From contig RPFO01000188.1 of NCBI GenBank assembly GCA_009746045.1, positions 276,501-340,500 of the forward strand: 64,000 nt of DNA, in the 5' to 3' direction. Of the stretch, positions 44,773 to 55,381 are shown one piece after another. The notes beneath the pieces were generated by a model. It did not search any database. It was not told where the DNA came from and worked only from the letters and a program-made list of their open reading frames with translations. Both the position numbers and the translations under genes were made by a program. The stretch is from Mesostigma viride (lineage: Eukaryota > Streptophyta > Mesostigmatophyceae > Mesostigmatales > Mesostigmataceae). Positions within the stretch are counted from its first letter, which is position 1. Every line of letters starts with the position of its first letter.

Positions 44773-44863
44773 CTCCGTTGGGAGATTAATTAATTAATTA
44801 ATTAATAGACACGTGACTGCGTCACGTGAGCATAAGTCCTCAGTGGGAGCTCCGTTGGGAGAT
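44773..44863 (-). mobile_element. 63-bp micro-insertion of a LINE 3' end with target duplication
   Basis: A 63-bp segment (44787-44849) made of (TTAA)n, the hairpin cacgtgactgcgtcacgtg and agcataagtcctcagtggga is flanked by a perfect 14-bp repeat ctccgttgggagat (44773-44786 and 44850-44863). It is therefore a genuine insertion, extremely 5'-truncated, in minus orientation. Confidence 0.9.
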
Positions 44864-44873
44864 CATGTAGCAC

Positions 44874-46685
44874 ATATTCCCTTGCAGCCACCCTTGCAGC
44901 CACCGGCTCTGACGAGATTCCGGCCGCAGTTGTAAAACTTGCAGCCGAATTCGAGGACACAGTTGTTATGCTGCTCTTCCGGGACATCTGCAACCGCCTT
45001 CTGCTGTCGTCGCAACCACCTCCAGCGGCCTGGCAACACAGTTTTCGCACGATGCTGTACAAGAACAAGGGGTCGCCTGCCGACCCCGGCAACTACAGAG
45101 GGGTGTGCATTCAAAGTGCCCCCCTCAAGCTTCTTATGCGGCTCATCCTGAACCGCCTGCGCACGGCCCTGGACGGTCACCTCAGCGAGACTCAGCACGG
45201 CTTCCGTTCAGGTCGCAACACAGTACAGGCGCTCTTCGCTACTCGCCGACTGGTGGAGGAACTGCAACGCCTTCAGCCTGGTGAGTCCCCTTTGCACCTT
45301 GTGCTGGTGGACTTCATCAAAGCCTTCGATTCAGTTTTCTGGCCTGCGCTTTGGGACATCCTCGAGTTGTTCCGGATCCCCCGCCCCCTGATTGCTGTCA
45401 TCCGCAACCTGTATGAAGGGTCCACCACTTCGGTGCGCACTTCTTACGGGACCACGCCCCCATGCCCTTTACAGAAGGGTGTGTGGCAGGGCTGCGTGCT
45501 GTCGCCCTACCTGTTCATTATTGTTGTCGAATACGTAATGATTCAGGCGCGCAAGCGATTTGCCCGCATCGTGGGCAGGGATCCAGGAGTGCAGGTTGCT
45601 AACAAATTCTGGCATGGCGGTGCGGACACGGAGATTCGGCTGGCAGACATCATTTACGCAGACGACACCACCCTCTTTGAGGACACTGAGCACGTGCAGA
45701 CATGGCTTGACTGCCTGGCTCTCGAGGCCCGTGCAGTGGGGCTTGAGGTCAGCAAGAAGACAGAGGCCCTGGCGGTTGGGCTCACCACCTCAGCGCCGCC
45801 CCTCTATCTCCTAGACGGCTCTCGAGTCCTGTATCGGGACCGCGTTAAGCTGCTGGGCAGCCTGCTCCCTAGCTGCGAGGTGGATGTGGACCACCGCATC
45901 TCCCTCGCCTGGCACGCTTTACGCCAGTACCGGGCCCTATGGCGCAAGCCCCTGGGCAAGATCGAGAAACAGGACCTGTTCAAGGTCCTCGTCCTTCCTG
46001 TTCTCACGTATGGCGCCGAGACGTGGACCCTCACCGCCGACCTGGCCCGCAAGCTGGACGGCGCGGTCACCAGCATGCTGCGTTCCATTTTCAGAGTAGG
46101 ATATGCTGCTCATGTCCGCAATGAGGACCTGTACCAGGGCATGCCCTATATCACCAGCACAATTAAGCAACGCCGCCTGCAGCTAGTAGGGCACCTAGCT
46201 CGCACCAATCAGGTAGACACCTCACGTGGCCCCCCCGCAGGACTGCGACCAGCCCAGCCTGGCCGGCACCTCCTGACGTGGGCCGGGCCCAGTGATGTTA
46301 GACGCCGCAAGGCCCGCACCTTCAAAGAACAGCTAGTAGAGGACATGGGGGGCCTAGGCCTCTCCGTGATTTGGAAGAAGATGATGGACAAGGCCAAGTG
46401 GCGGGCCCAGGTCATAGAGGACAACGAGCCCCCCCCAGTGGGGAAGCGCCCGCGTGTGCAATCCCGCGGGAGGCACGCTAGATAGCTCCCCCTAGGGCAG
46501 CGTGCGGCTGCCTAGATAGATGATGTAGTTAGAATGTTGTTAGATAGATGTAGTATGTAGCCAATGTAGATAGATTAGACCGGTAGGAATGTGTGCACCC
46601 ATCCATCCATTCATCGGGGTTAATGCTCCGTGACTCCCCAACGGGAGCACGAGTCTAATTAATTAATTAATTAATATTCCCTTGC
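44874..46685 (+). mobile_element. LINE with reverse transcriptase, 5'-truncated, with target duplication
   Basis: It is bounded by a 12-bp target duplication atattcccttgc (44874-44885 and 46674-46685). An open frame runs from the truncation point to TAG 46483-46485 (about 530 codons). RT motifs are visible: GFRSGRNT, DFIKAFDSVF, GVWQGCVLSPYLF, catalytic YADD (IIYADDTTLFE), YGAETWTL and VGHLARTNQVD. A 190-bp 3' UTR ends in a hairpin (gctccgtgactcccc and gggagcac) and (TTAA)n. The endonuclease is lost by truncation. Clade RTE-like or related, judged from motifs alone. The closest copy in the window is the minus-strand LINE at 62767-63965. Confidence 0.9.
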
Positions 46686-46689
46686 TGGA

Positions 46690-46890
46690 TGGATGGAGGT
46701 GGGCGAAGCCGCGAAACCGAACTAATCTAACTCTAAGCTAATCTAATCTAGAAAACCCTAGCTACTCTACTCAGCAAAGCGTCCCTTCCTCTTGGGGGGA
46801 GGGGGCTTGCCCACAGGGGCTGGCGTGTGAGCCTGGACAATCGTCTTCCACCTCGTCTTGTTCTGCATAGCAGTCCAAGCAAGAGAGAGG
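46690..46890 (-). pseudogene. Fragment of a LINE RT C-terminus
   Basis: The minus strand reads QNKTRWKTIV then APVGKPPSP, aligning with DKAKWRAQVI and PPVGKRPRV of the neighbouring RT. Only the tail end remains. This is a weak, short match. Confidence 0.5.
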
Positions 46891-47130
46891 GAGTGAATTC
46901 ATGCGATGTTCAAACGGGGCTGGGACCACTCGGTCAGCCAACAACTGCTGTGGGTAGGTCATGACATGTTCCATGTGAGCCACGAGCCACGAGGTAGCCA
47001 TGGCTGACGGCGGAGCTCATAACTTTCACGTGTTTGAGCACTGAATTAAGCTGTGAATATCACAATCGACGCGTCTTTCTACGACGCACATGCTGATATA
47101 ATTTTCCGAAGCTATTACGCAATATATATG

Positions 47131-48225
47131 ACGAGCAAACGCTCCTCGACGCAACGCAGCCTGGCGGCTGCGCTCGGCAATGAAAATACGTCTGGCGCTC
47201 CGGCTGCAGCTTCGCCATCAGGGCCGGAAGGCAGTGGTGACACTAGTCGCGCACTGCATGGTGGTCGCCCCGAACCCTCCCGGGCTTTCCTCGCCCTAGC
47301 TCTGCATCGCCTGACCCAAAGCGCAGGGACCACCCGCCCCGAACTCCAGCATACCCTTCTCAATTCCCTCCTCAAGCGCTCCGATGGCGAGATCTGGGCT
47401 CCATCCATCTCCGCCCCCACACTCCGTTCCATCCTGACGGAAGCCTTCCAGCAGCACGTGACCCCCCTTGCTGCCGACATCTCAGCACTGGGTGGCACGC
47501 TAGCTGCTGAGCTTCCTCACCTTTCCACCACCGTCGCCTCCACCTCCACTGCCGTTTCCGCCTTCACTGCCGACATCAAAGCCCAGCTCCTCAACCTTGA
47601 CCAACGCCTTCAAGCCACCGCCACCGCCCTTGAGAGCTTGCATGACACCGCCGGCCTCACCGCCCAGGCGGTGCAGGAAATCGCTGCCCAGCCGGCACCT
47701 GCTGGCCCGGCCAGTGATGTTCCCTCCACCTGGGCGGACTTGCTTAAGCATCATACCACCTCCACCACCTCCACCATCGCGGCACAACTCAAGCAACAAG
47801 CCCTCGACCTTCGCGAGGAGGCCGAGATCGACAAGCGCAGCCACAACGTCATCGTCAAGCACCTCGACCAGCCGGCAGGTGAGACCCCGACGAGCCTTCT
47901 CACGGCACTAGCTTAAGCGCGACATTCTTGCCCCCATGCAACTCACTGGTGAGCTGGACATGTCGGCTGTCCGCCTCCCCCGCGCGCGGGGTAAGGCTGG
48001 CCCGGCACCCGTGCTTGTCACCTTTTAAGTCCATGGGGGACAAGCTGGCGTTCCTTAAATGCCGCAAGCAGCTCTCGAGGACTCGCTTCACGCTGGACGA
48101 CGACTTGACCCTGGCCCAGCAACAGCGGCGACGCGAGCTGTGGCCGACCTACCTTCTGCTCCGGCAGCGCGCAGGGGGGAAGCCGGTGTACTGGAGGGGG
48201 GCGGTCATCCACGTTGACCACAAGC
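47131..48225 (+). pseudogene. LINE ORF1-like protein, disrupted
   Basis: It starts at ATG 47131 and runs to 47914. It shows a disordered Ala/Ser-rich N-terminus, a long helical segment rich in Thr/Ala/Leu with coiled-coil character, WADLLKHH, and the start of a nucleic-acid-binding domain (RSHNVIVKHLD). A frameshift near 47912 and a stop plus shift near 48027 break it; the sequence then continues with LDDDLTLAQQQRRRELWPTY and GKPVYWRGAVIHVDHK. The homologous protein at 58255-58801 is uninterrupted over this part. The copy is ended by an inverted LINE tail at 48226. This architecture (coiled coil, RRM-like part, DLTPxQ...WRG tail) is that of LINE ORF1 proteins. Confidence 0.75.
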
Positions 48226-48513
48226 CATTAATTAATTAATTAAACTCGTGCTCCCGTTGGGGAATCACGGAGCACCGAAATGCTTTTAATCCCTGTGTGT
48301 GCACTACAGGAGAAAGGGCAGAGACCCCCAGTCTCCTTCATGCCAAAGGCGGGCATGCCACAGCCGCAATCGGGCGCGTTAGCTAAACGGACACGCTAAC
48401 GATCCGGCAAACTGTGGGTGCAATAAGACCCATGTAAGCGTAGCATAACAAGTATAGCGTGGGCAAGTCCTACTGCCATGGCAGGCCCCCCCTGCCACCT
48501 CAGACTAGGGAAC
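48226..48513 (-). mobile_element. 3' end of an ORF1-type LINE, minus strand
   Basis: (TTAA)n followed on the plus strand by actcgtgctcccgttgggga, then about 250 bp matching the reverse complement of 22300-22575 (for example gccgcaatcgggc and ctgtgggtgcaataagaccc). It is truncated at the border of the LTR. Confidence 0.75.
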
Positions 48514-51189
48514 TGTTACGTCGCGTAACTTTTGTTGTTGTTACGGACGTAAATTAGGTCCTTTGTTGCCTCAGCCATTCCGGAACAGTTCGGTGACTTT
48601 CCTAGGCTTACGTGTAGTTAGGACCTTTTGGCCGGTCGGTACCGGGCCTTGTGACGTGGCAATTGTACAGTATGGTGGTTCGAATCAGAGTATGGTGGTT
48701 CGGTGCAGTCGCGCCGCGCTGCGCACTTTAGCCCTTGGATCGTGCTGTCCCCTATTTATAGTGGCCAGTTCAACTCGCCCCTACGAATAGGGGACAGATG
48801 GGAAGCGGCGCGGCGCGAATGCCAGTAGACATTTCCGTGATATTTTTAGGTCTGCTGCTAGAGCTAGATGTGTTCTACGCCCTGATACCGGACATCACTA
48901 TGTTCAGACCAGGTTTACAGGGACTAATTCAGGGCCAAAGTACAGGGGGTACCCAGGTCCACCGGGACGAAAGTGAATGTAAAATAATTACGTACATGCA
49001 AATTCGAGGCTATGGCGGTGCAGAAAACTGATTGGTGTAGGAGCATCGATGCATGGATTCGTTCCAAATTTTGTAGGCATGATTTATTCGTTATAAAGAT
49101 GCTATAGCCGCAGTCGCGCAACAACTACAGCTTCGCGCAATCATCTTGGACTGGGTTTTACTGCGTCAATGCGCGTTTATTGTGACGGGAGTGACGATGA
49201 AGCTAGCACTTGTTATAAGCGGCTTTGTCACTGAATATTTCTCATCGAGTACATTTCTTACGATGTATTTCGAATATTTCATTAGTGTCGTGGGCCAGGA
49301 AAGTCTCAACGCATCGGTCCTGTCGTCAGCTTGCTAGCTGTCCGTTAGCCTTATTTTTGCGGTTTTGACCTGGCGCAGTTTAGTGTCCCTGCGGTTACCA
49401 TCGACAAGGTTAAGTCGTCCTATCATTCGGTAAGTAATCTAGGACTCATTGTCGAAGGTTTGGAATGTCAAAGTCGCTTCTTTACCACTTTTCTGTAATG
49501 GTTTGTGGTAGTGGTTGCGCACAACCATTACGGTCAGATTTTCATCCGTTTTGTTCAGGATTGGCTGCGTCTGTACCAAATATACTCTAATAAGGAATTT
49601 TGTTACATGCAAATAAGTTCTATATGGTATCAAGATGGTTTGCACAGCCTAAATTACTCAGAAAGATGGTGTCCTGGCCAGTTTTTTGTTAGCCTTTTGG
49701 CTTTGTTTGTAATGCAGTTGTGCAGCCACCCCATCTGTCTTCATGTAACACCTGTGGAGTCCCCAGTGCCTTGCTTGCATACAAAAGAAGGTCAATGCAG
49801 TGTCTCTGTGTGTTTTCACCTTAGGCAAGCATATGGAGGTCATTTCTTGTGTTGTGGATGCATGGGTTACGTAGCCCCTTGCACACCCTTGCTATGCATG
49901 CATTTGGGCCTTGGCACAGTATACCTGCTAGTAGACATTGGTAGCCACCACATGGTGGTGTTTTCTTTACAACATCATGAAGTATATAGTTCAAGCTGCG
50001 TGTTAGTGATCATTTTGAGTATTATCCTGCAAGTAACAAGCACCATGTTCACACCTACCGTTGTAATGCCTCTTAGTGCCGAGTTGTCGCCCCATAGCCA
50101 GTTAGCAGCCAATATGATGAAGCCCAGCATATGAGGAGCTACAGTAGCATTGCCAATGATCCAGGCTTACTTTACCTCATTTAGTCTAGCATTGGCATGT
50201 TAGAAAAACCGTGCATGTGGTAGGTTTGTGTGGTGGGTAGTCTTTGGCCTTCTAATGCCATGATACGCACGAATGTGACTGTGCATTGGCATGGCTACCT
50301 ATGTTTAATTGCTGTTATGGATGTTCTGCAGGCTGAAATCGATTATATAATGCATGTTTGATCATCAATGATGTTTTTTGTTGCTATGGGATAAGAATTC
50401 TGAGTTGTAATGTCACCAGCCAAACTGGACCCTATTTGTAGTGGCCAGTTATTTTTAGATAGTGCAGCTGGGTCCCTGGGACAACCCATGATGTCAGTGT
50501 TCAGAAGCCATGCCTGGCTACCCAAGCAACTGCCTGAAAAATATTGGGAGCAACGGAATCGTTTTCAGGTGTAATAATGCAGAATACATGTGTTTTTTTT
50601 CGCACTCGCGCACCCCCCTGAGGGTGGTGCTATATTTAGCACCCATAGGACATTGCAACATGACCAATGACATGACCCCCATTTAAATCAATATATGTGT
50701 GGGCTTTGGTCCAAGTATGGACAGTAAAATTGTTTTTAGGTTGGTTTGTGGGCATTATCTTACAAAGTGCAACTGGCCCCTATTTGTAGTGGCGAGTTGG
50801 ACACGATCCAAGGGTTAGTAGTGGTCCTTTTATCCTGCGTGTGAACCTTGTGGACGTGCGTTGGTCCTGTAGGCGAGGGTCGATGTCGGCCCGGCGAGCA
50901 TACACGCCTGTCGGCGATCATTTATGCAGCAGTTGTCCTTCGTGAATGGCACCCGGCGTGTGTTATGAATTAACACATATTAGCTAGGGTCATGGCAGTG
51001 TAGTATAGTGTTTCCTTTGTAGTACCCTGGTTTTATTCGGTGTATGGCGTATTATAATAGAATGCATTGAGAACAGAGTCGTCACGTCCCAGGTCTTTCC
51101 ACAACATAGCTCCTCATCACTAGGTACCCTCACTAGTTAAGGTGAAGTCAGGCTAGGCGTTTGGAATAGAGAGGAGCCAGGGCGTAACA
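48514..51189 (+). repeat. Long terminal repeat (5' LTR) of a second LTR retrotransposon
   Basis: It begins TGTTACG and ends CGTAACA, a perfect 7-bp terminal inverted repeat with the canonical TG...CA. It is followed directly by a primer-binding site. Its 2676 bp shrink to about 589 bp when the nested inverted-repeat element and its duplication are removed, a normal LTR length. The 3' partner lies outside the window or is lost, so strand and borders rest on these signals only. Confidence 0.65.
48732..50814. mobile_element. Terminal-inverted-repeat DNA element, piggyBac-like ends
   Basis: Ends cccttggatcgtg (48732-48744) and cacgatccaaggg (50802-50814) are perfect inverted repeats. Similarity continues inward (caactcgcc.ctac.aatagggg). 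It is flanked by a 4-bp duplication ttag (48728-48731, 50815-50818). The motif ccctattt.tagtggc recurs subterminally (48750, 50429, 50779). The interior is AT-richer than its surroundings. A 630-nt open frame at 49505-50134 lacks an ATG near its start and any transposase signature. CCC...GGG ends with a TTAA-like 4-bp duplication point to the piggyBac superfamily (inference). Confidence 0.75.
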
Positions 51190-52133
51190 ATGGTATCGGA
51201 GGTAGTTTAGGTGGACGCAACGATATTCCCTTGCACTCACCTTATACGCCAGAGACCTTCCGCGGCCAGGGCACAGAAGAAGACAACCTCTTGACAGGTA
51301 ATGGGCGGGTCGCCTGCAAGCTAGGGGGGTAGTGCTGCCCGATTTGGGACACGCCCTGCCTATAGAAGTTAGACCTGCTCAAAGCGGATGAACTCCTCAC
51401 GTAGCTAGCTTCTTTTCCTTTTCCTTCTGTGTCTGCATTTCCTTGCTGGGTGCTGTTTGACGTTAGCTAGTGGGTTAGCCGGTTCAGTGGGTTAGCTCCT
51501 TTTCTTCCTTTGTATTAACACGCGTTTCCTTGGAATGTTGTTTGATTACGTTAGCTAGGATTGGCGGTTCAATAGGGACGGATAGTGGGACGATTAGCGT
51601 CTCTTTAGACTACAGCTCTTTTCCGTGCATGCTGCTGTGTTAAGTGTGTTTTCTTATATGCTTCCTCGTGCAGAATCTTGAGCCGGATGTTTATAAACCA
51701 ACGGGCGCTGGTTTCAGGCGTCCTCGGCATTTCGGTAACATTAAGCTACAATAATGCTTAAGTGTTTTCCTTTGTTTCCTTTTTATTTTATCCTTGATCA
51801 GATTTTAGATTATTCTTTCCTTTTTCCTTGCTAAAGTGGTAGCCACTTTCCTTTGTTTTTTTGGTCATGCCCCTTTGACCTGAATTTATTTTCTCCTTGA
51901 CCTGATTTTCTTTTGTCCTTGATCTGATTGTCTTTTATCCTTGATCTGATTTTATTTCCTCCTTGGCCTGATTTTCTTTTATCCTTGATCTGATCGATTT
52001 TATTTTAGCCTTGGTCAGATTTTTATTTTATCCTTGAACAGATTTTTATCTTATCCTTGTTCAGATTTTTAACCTTTCCTCGTCCCGTGTATTTCTTTCA
52101 TTTGCACATCAAACATGTCCTCTCAAACGTCTC
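51190..52133 (+). other. Primer-binding site and leader of the truncated LTR element
   Basis: The bases tggtatcgga (51191-51200), right after the LTR, resemble the plant initiator-Met tRNA primer site TGGTATCAGA. The next 930 bp are T-rich with many ccttgatcTgatt variants and no ORF. The leader is then interrupted by a LINE at 52134. Confidence 0.55.
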
Positions 52134-52389
52134 TTAATTAATGAATTAATTAATTAGACTTGTGCTCCCGTTGGGGAGTCACGGAGCATTAACCCCGATG
52201 GATGGATGGGTGGGTGCAAACAGTCCTACCGGTCTAATCTATCTACATCAGCTACACACTACATCTATCTAACAGCATTCTAACTACAACATCTATCTAG
52301 ACAGCCGCACGCTGCCCTAGGGGAGCTGTCTGGCGTGCCTCCCACGGGATTGCACACGCGGGCGCTTCCCCACTGGGGGGGGCTCGTTG
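52134..52389 (-). mobile_element. 3' part of a minus-strand LINE, split by the copia element
   Basis: Tail (TTAA)n at 52134-52157, hairpin cttgtgctcccgttggggag, a 3' UTR matching 46486-46670 in reverse, and the last ~20 codons of the RT ORF. The break at 52389 continues at 62762 after the copia element; cgttg is the duplicated target. Confidence 0.9.
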
Positions 52390-53085
52390 AGTTAACGCCA
52401 AGCGCATTGGCGTGATCCTGATTCGGCATATCTCTGCGATTCCAGCGGCACCGGAACGAGTTCATTCCGACAAGTATCAAGAAAGTTATGGCATTCCGAC
52501 TTCCCGGTCGCGCGCGAGCGCGAGCCGGCTGTTCTTCTAAGTCTGACGTGAATATTTGCCGACGACATATGGGGTCGACAGTAATTCCTGGGCTGACAGG
52601 AATTAGGTGCTGTACCTACGACGGTATTGGATTAATACGTCGTACGCAGGAAATAGGAACCTTAACCTGTGGTCTGTTGGTACCGCAGGCTTAGTCCTGG
52701 ACTTCTAGGTGCAGATGCAATAATCACTGTGGTGACTGTACTCTGTGGTCACTGTGCCTGTATGGCAGACCTACTGTATAGGAGCTGGGCGCTGTACAGG
52801 TAGTGAATACTGTACCGGGGGTGTTATTACTGAGCAGGCCTCCTAGGCTGCTCAGGACTAGCAAGCACAGTGCACAAGTATATAAACAATAGGCCAGTGC
52901 CAATTGGGCATCTCTTGCGAGCCCGCCTCACGTGTTGTGCCTTGACTTGGCAAGCGCGTGTACAAGCCTCAAGTGTGTGAGCGCTGTAACATTATCCAAT
53001 TTAACAAAGCTCCGTTTCCAACCATATTCACACATTGCTGCATTGCAACCATATCCTTCACATTGCGTTGCTAAGAACGTTAACT
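52390..53085 (+). repeat. 5' LTR of the copia element
   Basis: 696 bp, terminal inverted repeat agttaacg/cgttaact. A TATA box (tatataaa) lies at 52879-52886, so transcription should start near 52910. No standard Met-tRNA primer site follows the LTR. Confidence 0.9.
52879..52886 (+). promoter_or_regulatory. TATA box of the copia LTR
   Basis: Tatataaa about 200 bp before the LTR end. The same box in the 3' LTR (61192-61199) lies inside the target duplication of the nested LINE. Confidence 0.6.
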
Positions 53086-54092
53086 CAAATTACAACCAGT
53101 CTCAGCGGAACGGCCAGGAGGGTCGTTGCCGGTTGCGGTGTGCAGCGTTGACGACGCGAGGAGCTCGTCCGGTGGTGAATGGTGCAGGAAGAACAACGGC
53201 AGCAGGATTTCCGGTTTCGGCAGTCTGCTGGGGGTTCGATTTTCCTGAATTGCGTCGTGTCGTTCGGGATCTATCTTTATTGCTTGCAGATCGTCCGCCT
53301 GTTAATCGCAGCTTCGTGCAATTCGTCGACGACCAGGTCGAAGATTGGGAGCGAATTCTGCGGCACGTACAAACCATCGTCATTCCGGAGCACCGGAGCA
53401 TCGACGACCTCGAGCAGGAGCTTCACGGTTTGGTCGGCATCCAGACGGTGATTACAGCAGTAGCTGAGCGAGTGCGGCGGAGTTGGCGGCAAGGCGAGGC
53501 GAGGTTGCGGAGGCAGCTGGCGCAGGGCGACACGAGTTTGTACCGACAGCAGCGGGTGCGGGTACCACGTACTTTCGCAGGCGTCATCGGCGACGAGGGT
53601 GTTGCAGCGGGGCCAGTTAGGCGTGAACGACGCGGAGCGGAGCATACAGGCGGCTTGCAGAGGTCGGGGCGACAGCGGAAGCCATCACCGGAGGACAGCG
53701 CGCGGCAAGAGTCGGCAGGTTTCCGGAGCGAGCAAGGTTCCTTTTCAGGAACTGCCCCGCCCCTTCGCGTTCGTGTGACGCGTTGGGAAGAGTTTGCACC
53801 TCTTGGGTACGATAGTGACCTTGAGGTGGGAGCAGGGGGTGTCGCTGGGCTAGGCGACGAGACACTTGGCGACCACGAGGTGCCAAGATACAATCCGCGG
53901 GGTGCCAACGACGGGTTGTCACCTGTCTACTATACCAACGGTGACGATTCAGTCATCGCGGGCCGACAGCGGGTCGACGACGGCGCAGCGGGTAGCAGGG
54001 TGCCAGAGCTGATTGTGGTGAGCGACAGCGACGACGACAGCGACAAGGAGAACCAGGACGCGCCTGGGGCCAGCCGTGGTGGTCTTGCCTGA
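53086..54092 (+). CDS. ATG-less ORF upstream of gag, copia element
   Basis: One frame stays open from inside the LTR (52932) to TGA at 54090-54092 without a single Met codon. The predicted protein has a helical, charged middle (FVQFVDDQVEDWERILRHV, RVRRSWRQGEARLRRQ), a basic/Ser-rich linker and an acidic tail with ELIVVSDSDDDSDKEN. The tail has the form of a SUMO-interacting motif (hydrophobic IVV followed by acidic and Ser residues). No known family is recognised. It would need a non-AUG start, splicing or a lost ATG. Chance openness in GC-rich DNA is possible. Confidence 0.45.
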
Positions 54093-54194
54093 GTGGTAAC
54101 ACTTGGCACTTTCCTTTCTTGTTCAGTAGCTTATATTGCTTTAATTGCTGCTTGGCCACTTGGCTGGCTGTAGCAGATCTGAACAGAGGCCATC

Positions 54195-55381
54195 ATGGAT
54201 GATGGAGCTATCAACCAACAAGCGGGCTTTATGGGCTTTGCGCGGCGCGGCGCTGGGATGGATGGACGAGATGGACGCGATGGACGCGGTGGACGCGATG
54301 GACGCGGGGACGGCCAGGCGCTGGGAGACCAGGCTGAGGTGCCAGATAATCAGAGCCAAGGATCGCAGGGCGGTCAGAACGCGCCAGCCGCAGATCAAGC
54401 GGCGCCTAAGCGACCGACCGTGGCTGAGGGGTACGCGGTGCTAGGCCAGTTTCAGTCCATCAAGGACAATTGGCAGCCCCGGGATGCTGAGAGGATGTTA
54501 GAGGACATGAACTTGTACACGGAGATATACACGGTGACAAGCTTCGCATCCTGGCGTCTAGTGCCTACATAAGGCAGTCGGCGAGGCGGCTGTTCAAGTT
54601 TGTTCGGGAGCGACACGCGGCGGGGGACACCTGGGCGGCGTTTATGACGCGACTCAGGTCGTTCCTGAGTGACAAGAGGACCATAGATGGGTCCCACCTG
54701 AAGCAAGAATACCTGGACTACAAGCCCATCAAGGGGCAGCTAGTGGTCCACGCCTTTGAAGACTTCGTCAAGCTGAGGGAGGACGCCATGGCCAAGGGCT
54801 TCTTCGTCGCAGATCGGATGGCCATGGGCGACTTTCTCAAGTCGCTGCAGCTGGATCCGGTCACCATGGATAATGTGACCATCCACATGCGACAGGTCCA
54901 TGGCTGGGCAGCCATGACGGACCAGTTGTATGAGTGTTTCAGCGGCAAGTACGTGGGTGGTAAGCGCCCTCGTCAGGGTGATGAGGAGGCCACTGAACCC
55001 ACGGTTAAGTCCATGAGGGGATCGGGCCACGGGGGCCCAGCGCCCTCGAGAGGGCCTGAGACCTCTTCAAGGGGTCGAGGAAGGTCCAGGAGGGGGCGTG
55101 ACAGAAGGGCTGGACGGGGGACCCCGCCGAAGTCGGGACATCCACAGTCCCAGTTTGACTTCAAGAGGGTGGGTGGTCCTCCCAAGGCTGGGCCCAGCAG
55201 TGGGACCTCACGGGACATCAGTCAGGTGGAATGTTATTTCTGCCAGGGGAAGGGTCACTTCAGGAATGAGTGTCCCTCGTACCTGAGGCAGGAAGGTCAG
55301 AGCAAGCCAGCTCAGGGTGGCAGCAAGGACAAGGCTGGTCCATCCCAGGATAAGGGCAAGGGCAAGGCTGCTGATCATTGA
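54195..55381 (+). pseudogene. gag: gag of the copia element, one frameshift
   Basis: It starts at ATG 54195. A repetitive MDGRDGRDGRGG stretch is followed by a capsid-like helical region (FKFVRERHAAGDTWAAFMTR, YECFSGKYVGGKRPRQ), an Arg/Gly-rich linker and one zinc knuckle CYFCQGKGHFRNEC (CX2CX4HX4C). One base is missing near 54533, shifting the frame in the middle of gag, so this copy cannot make a full protein unless the shift is programmed or an assembly error. It ends at UGA 55379-55381 in the same frame as pol. Confidence 0.85.

Noticed and set aside
49505-50134. 209-codon frame inside the inverted-repeat element
   Set aside because: Starts with GTG, is Cys-rich without a recognisable domain, and lies in AT-richer DNA where I cannot separate chance from coding.
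50958-51189. Alternative short LTR starting tgttatgaattaac
   Set aside because: Also TG...CA, but its inverted repeat is only 5 bp (TGTTA/TAACA); TGTTACG/CGTAACA from 48514 is longer and the nested insertion explains the length.
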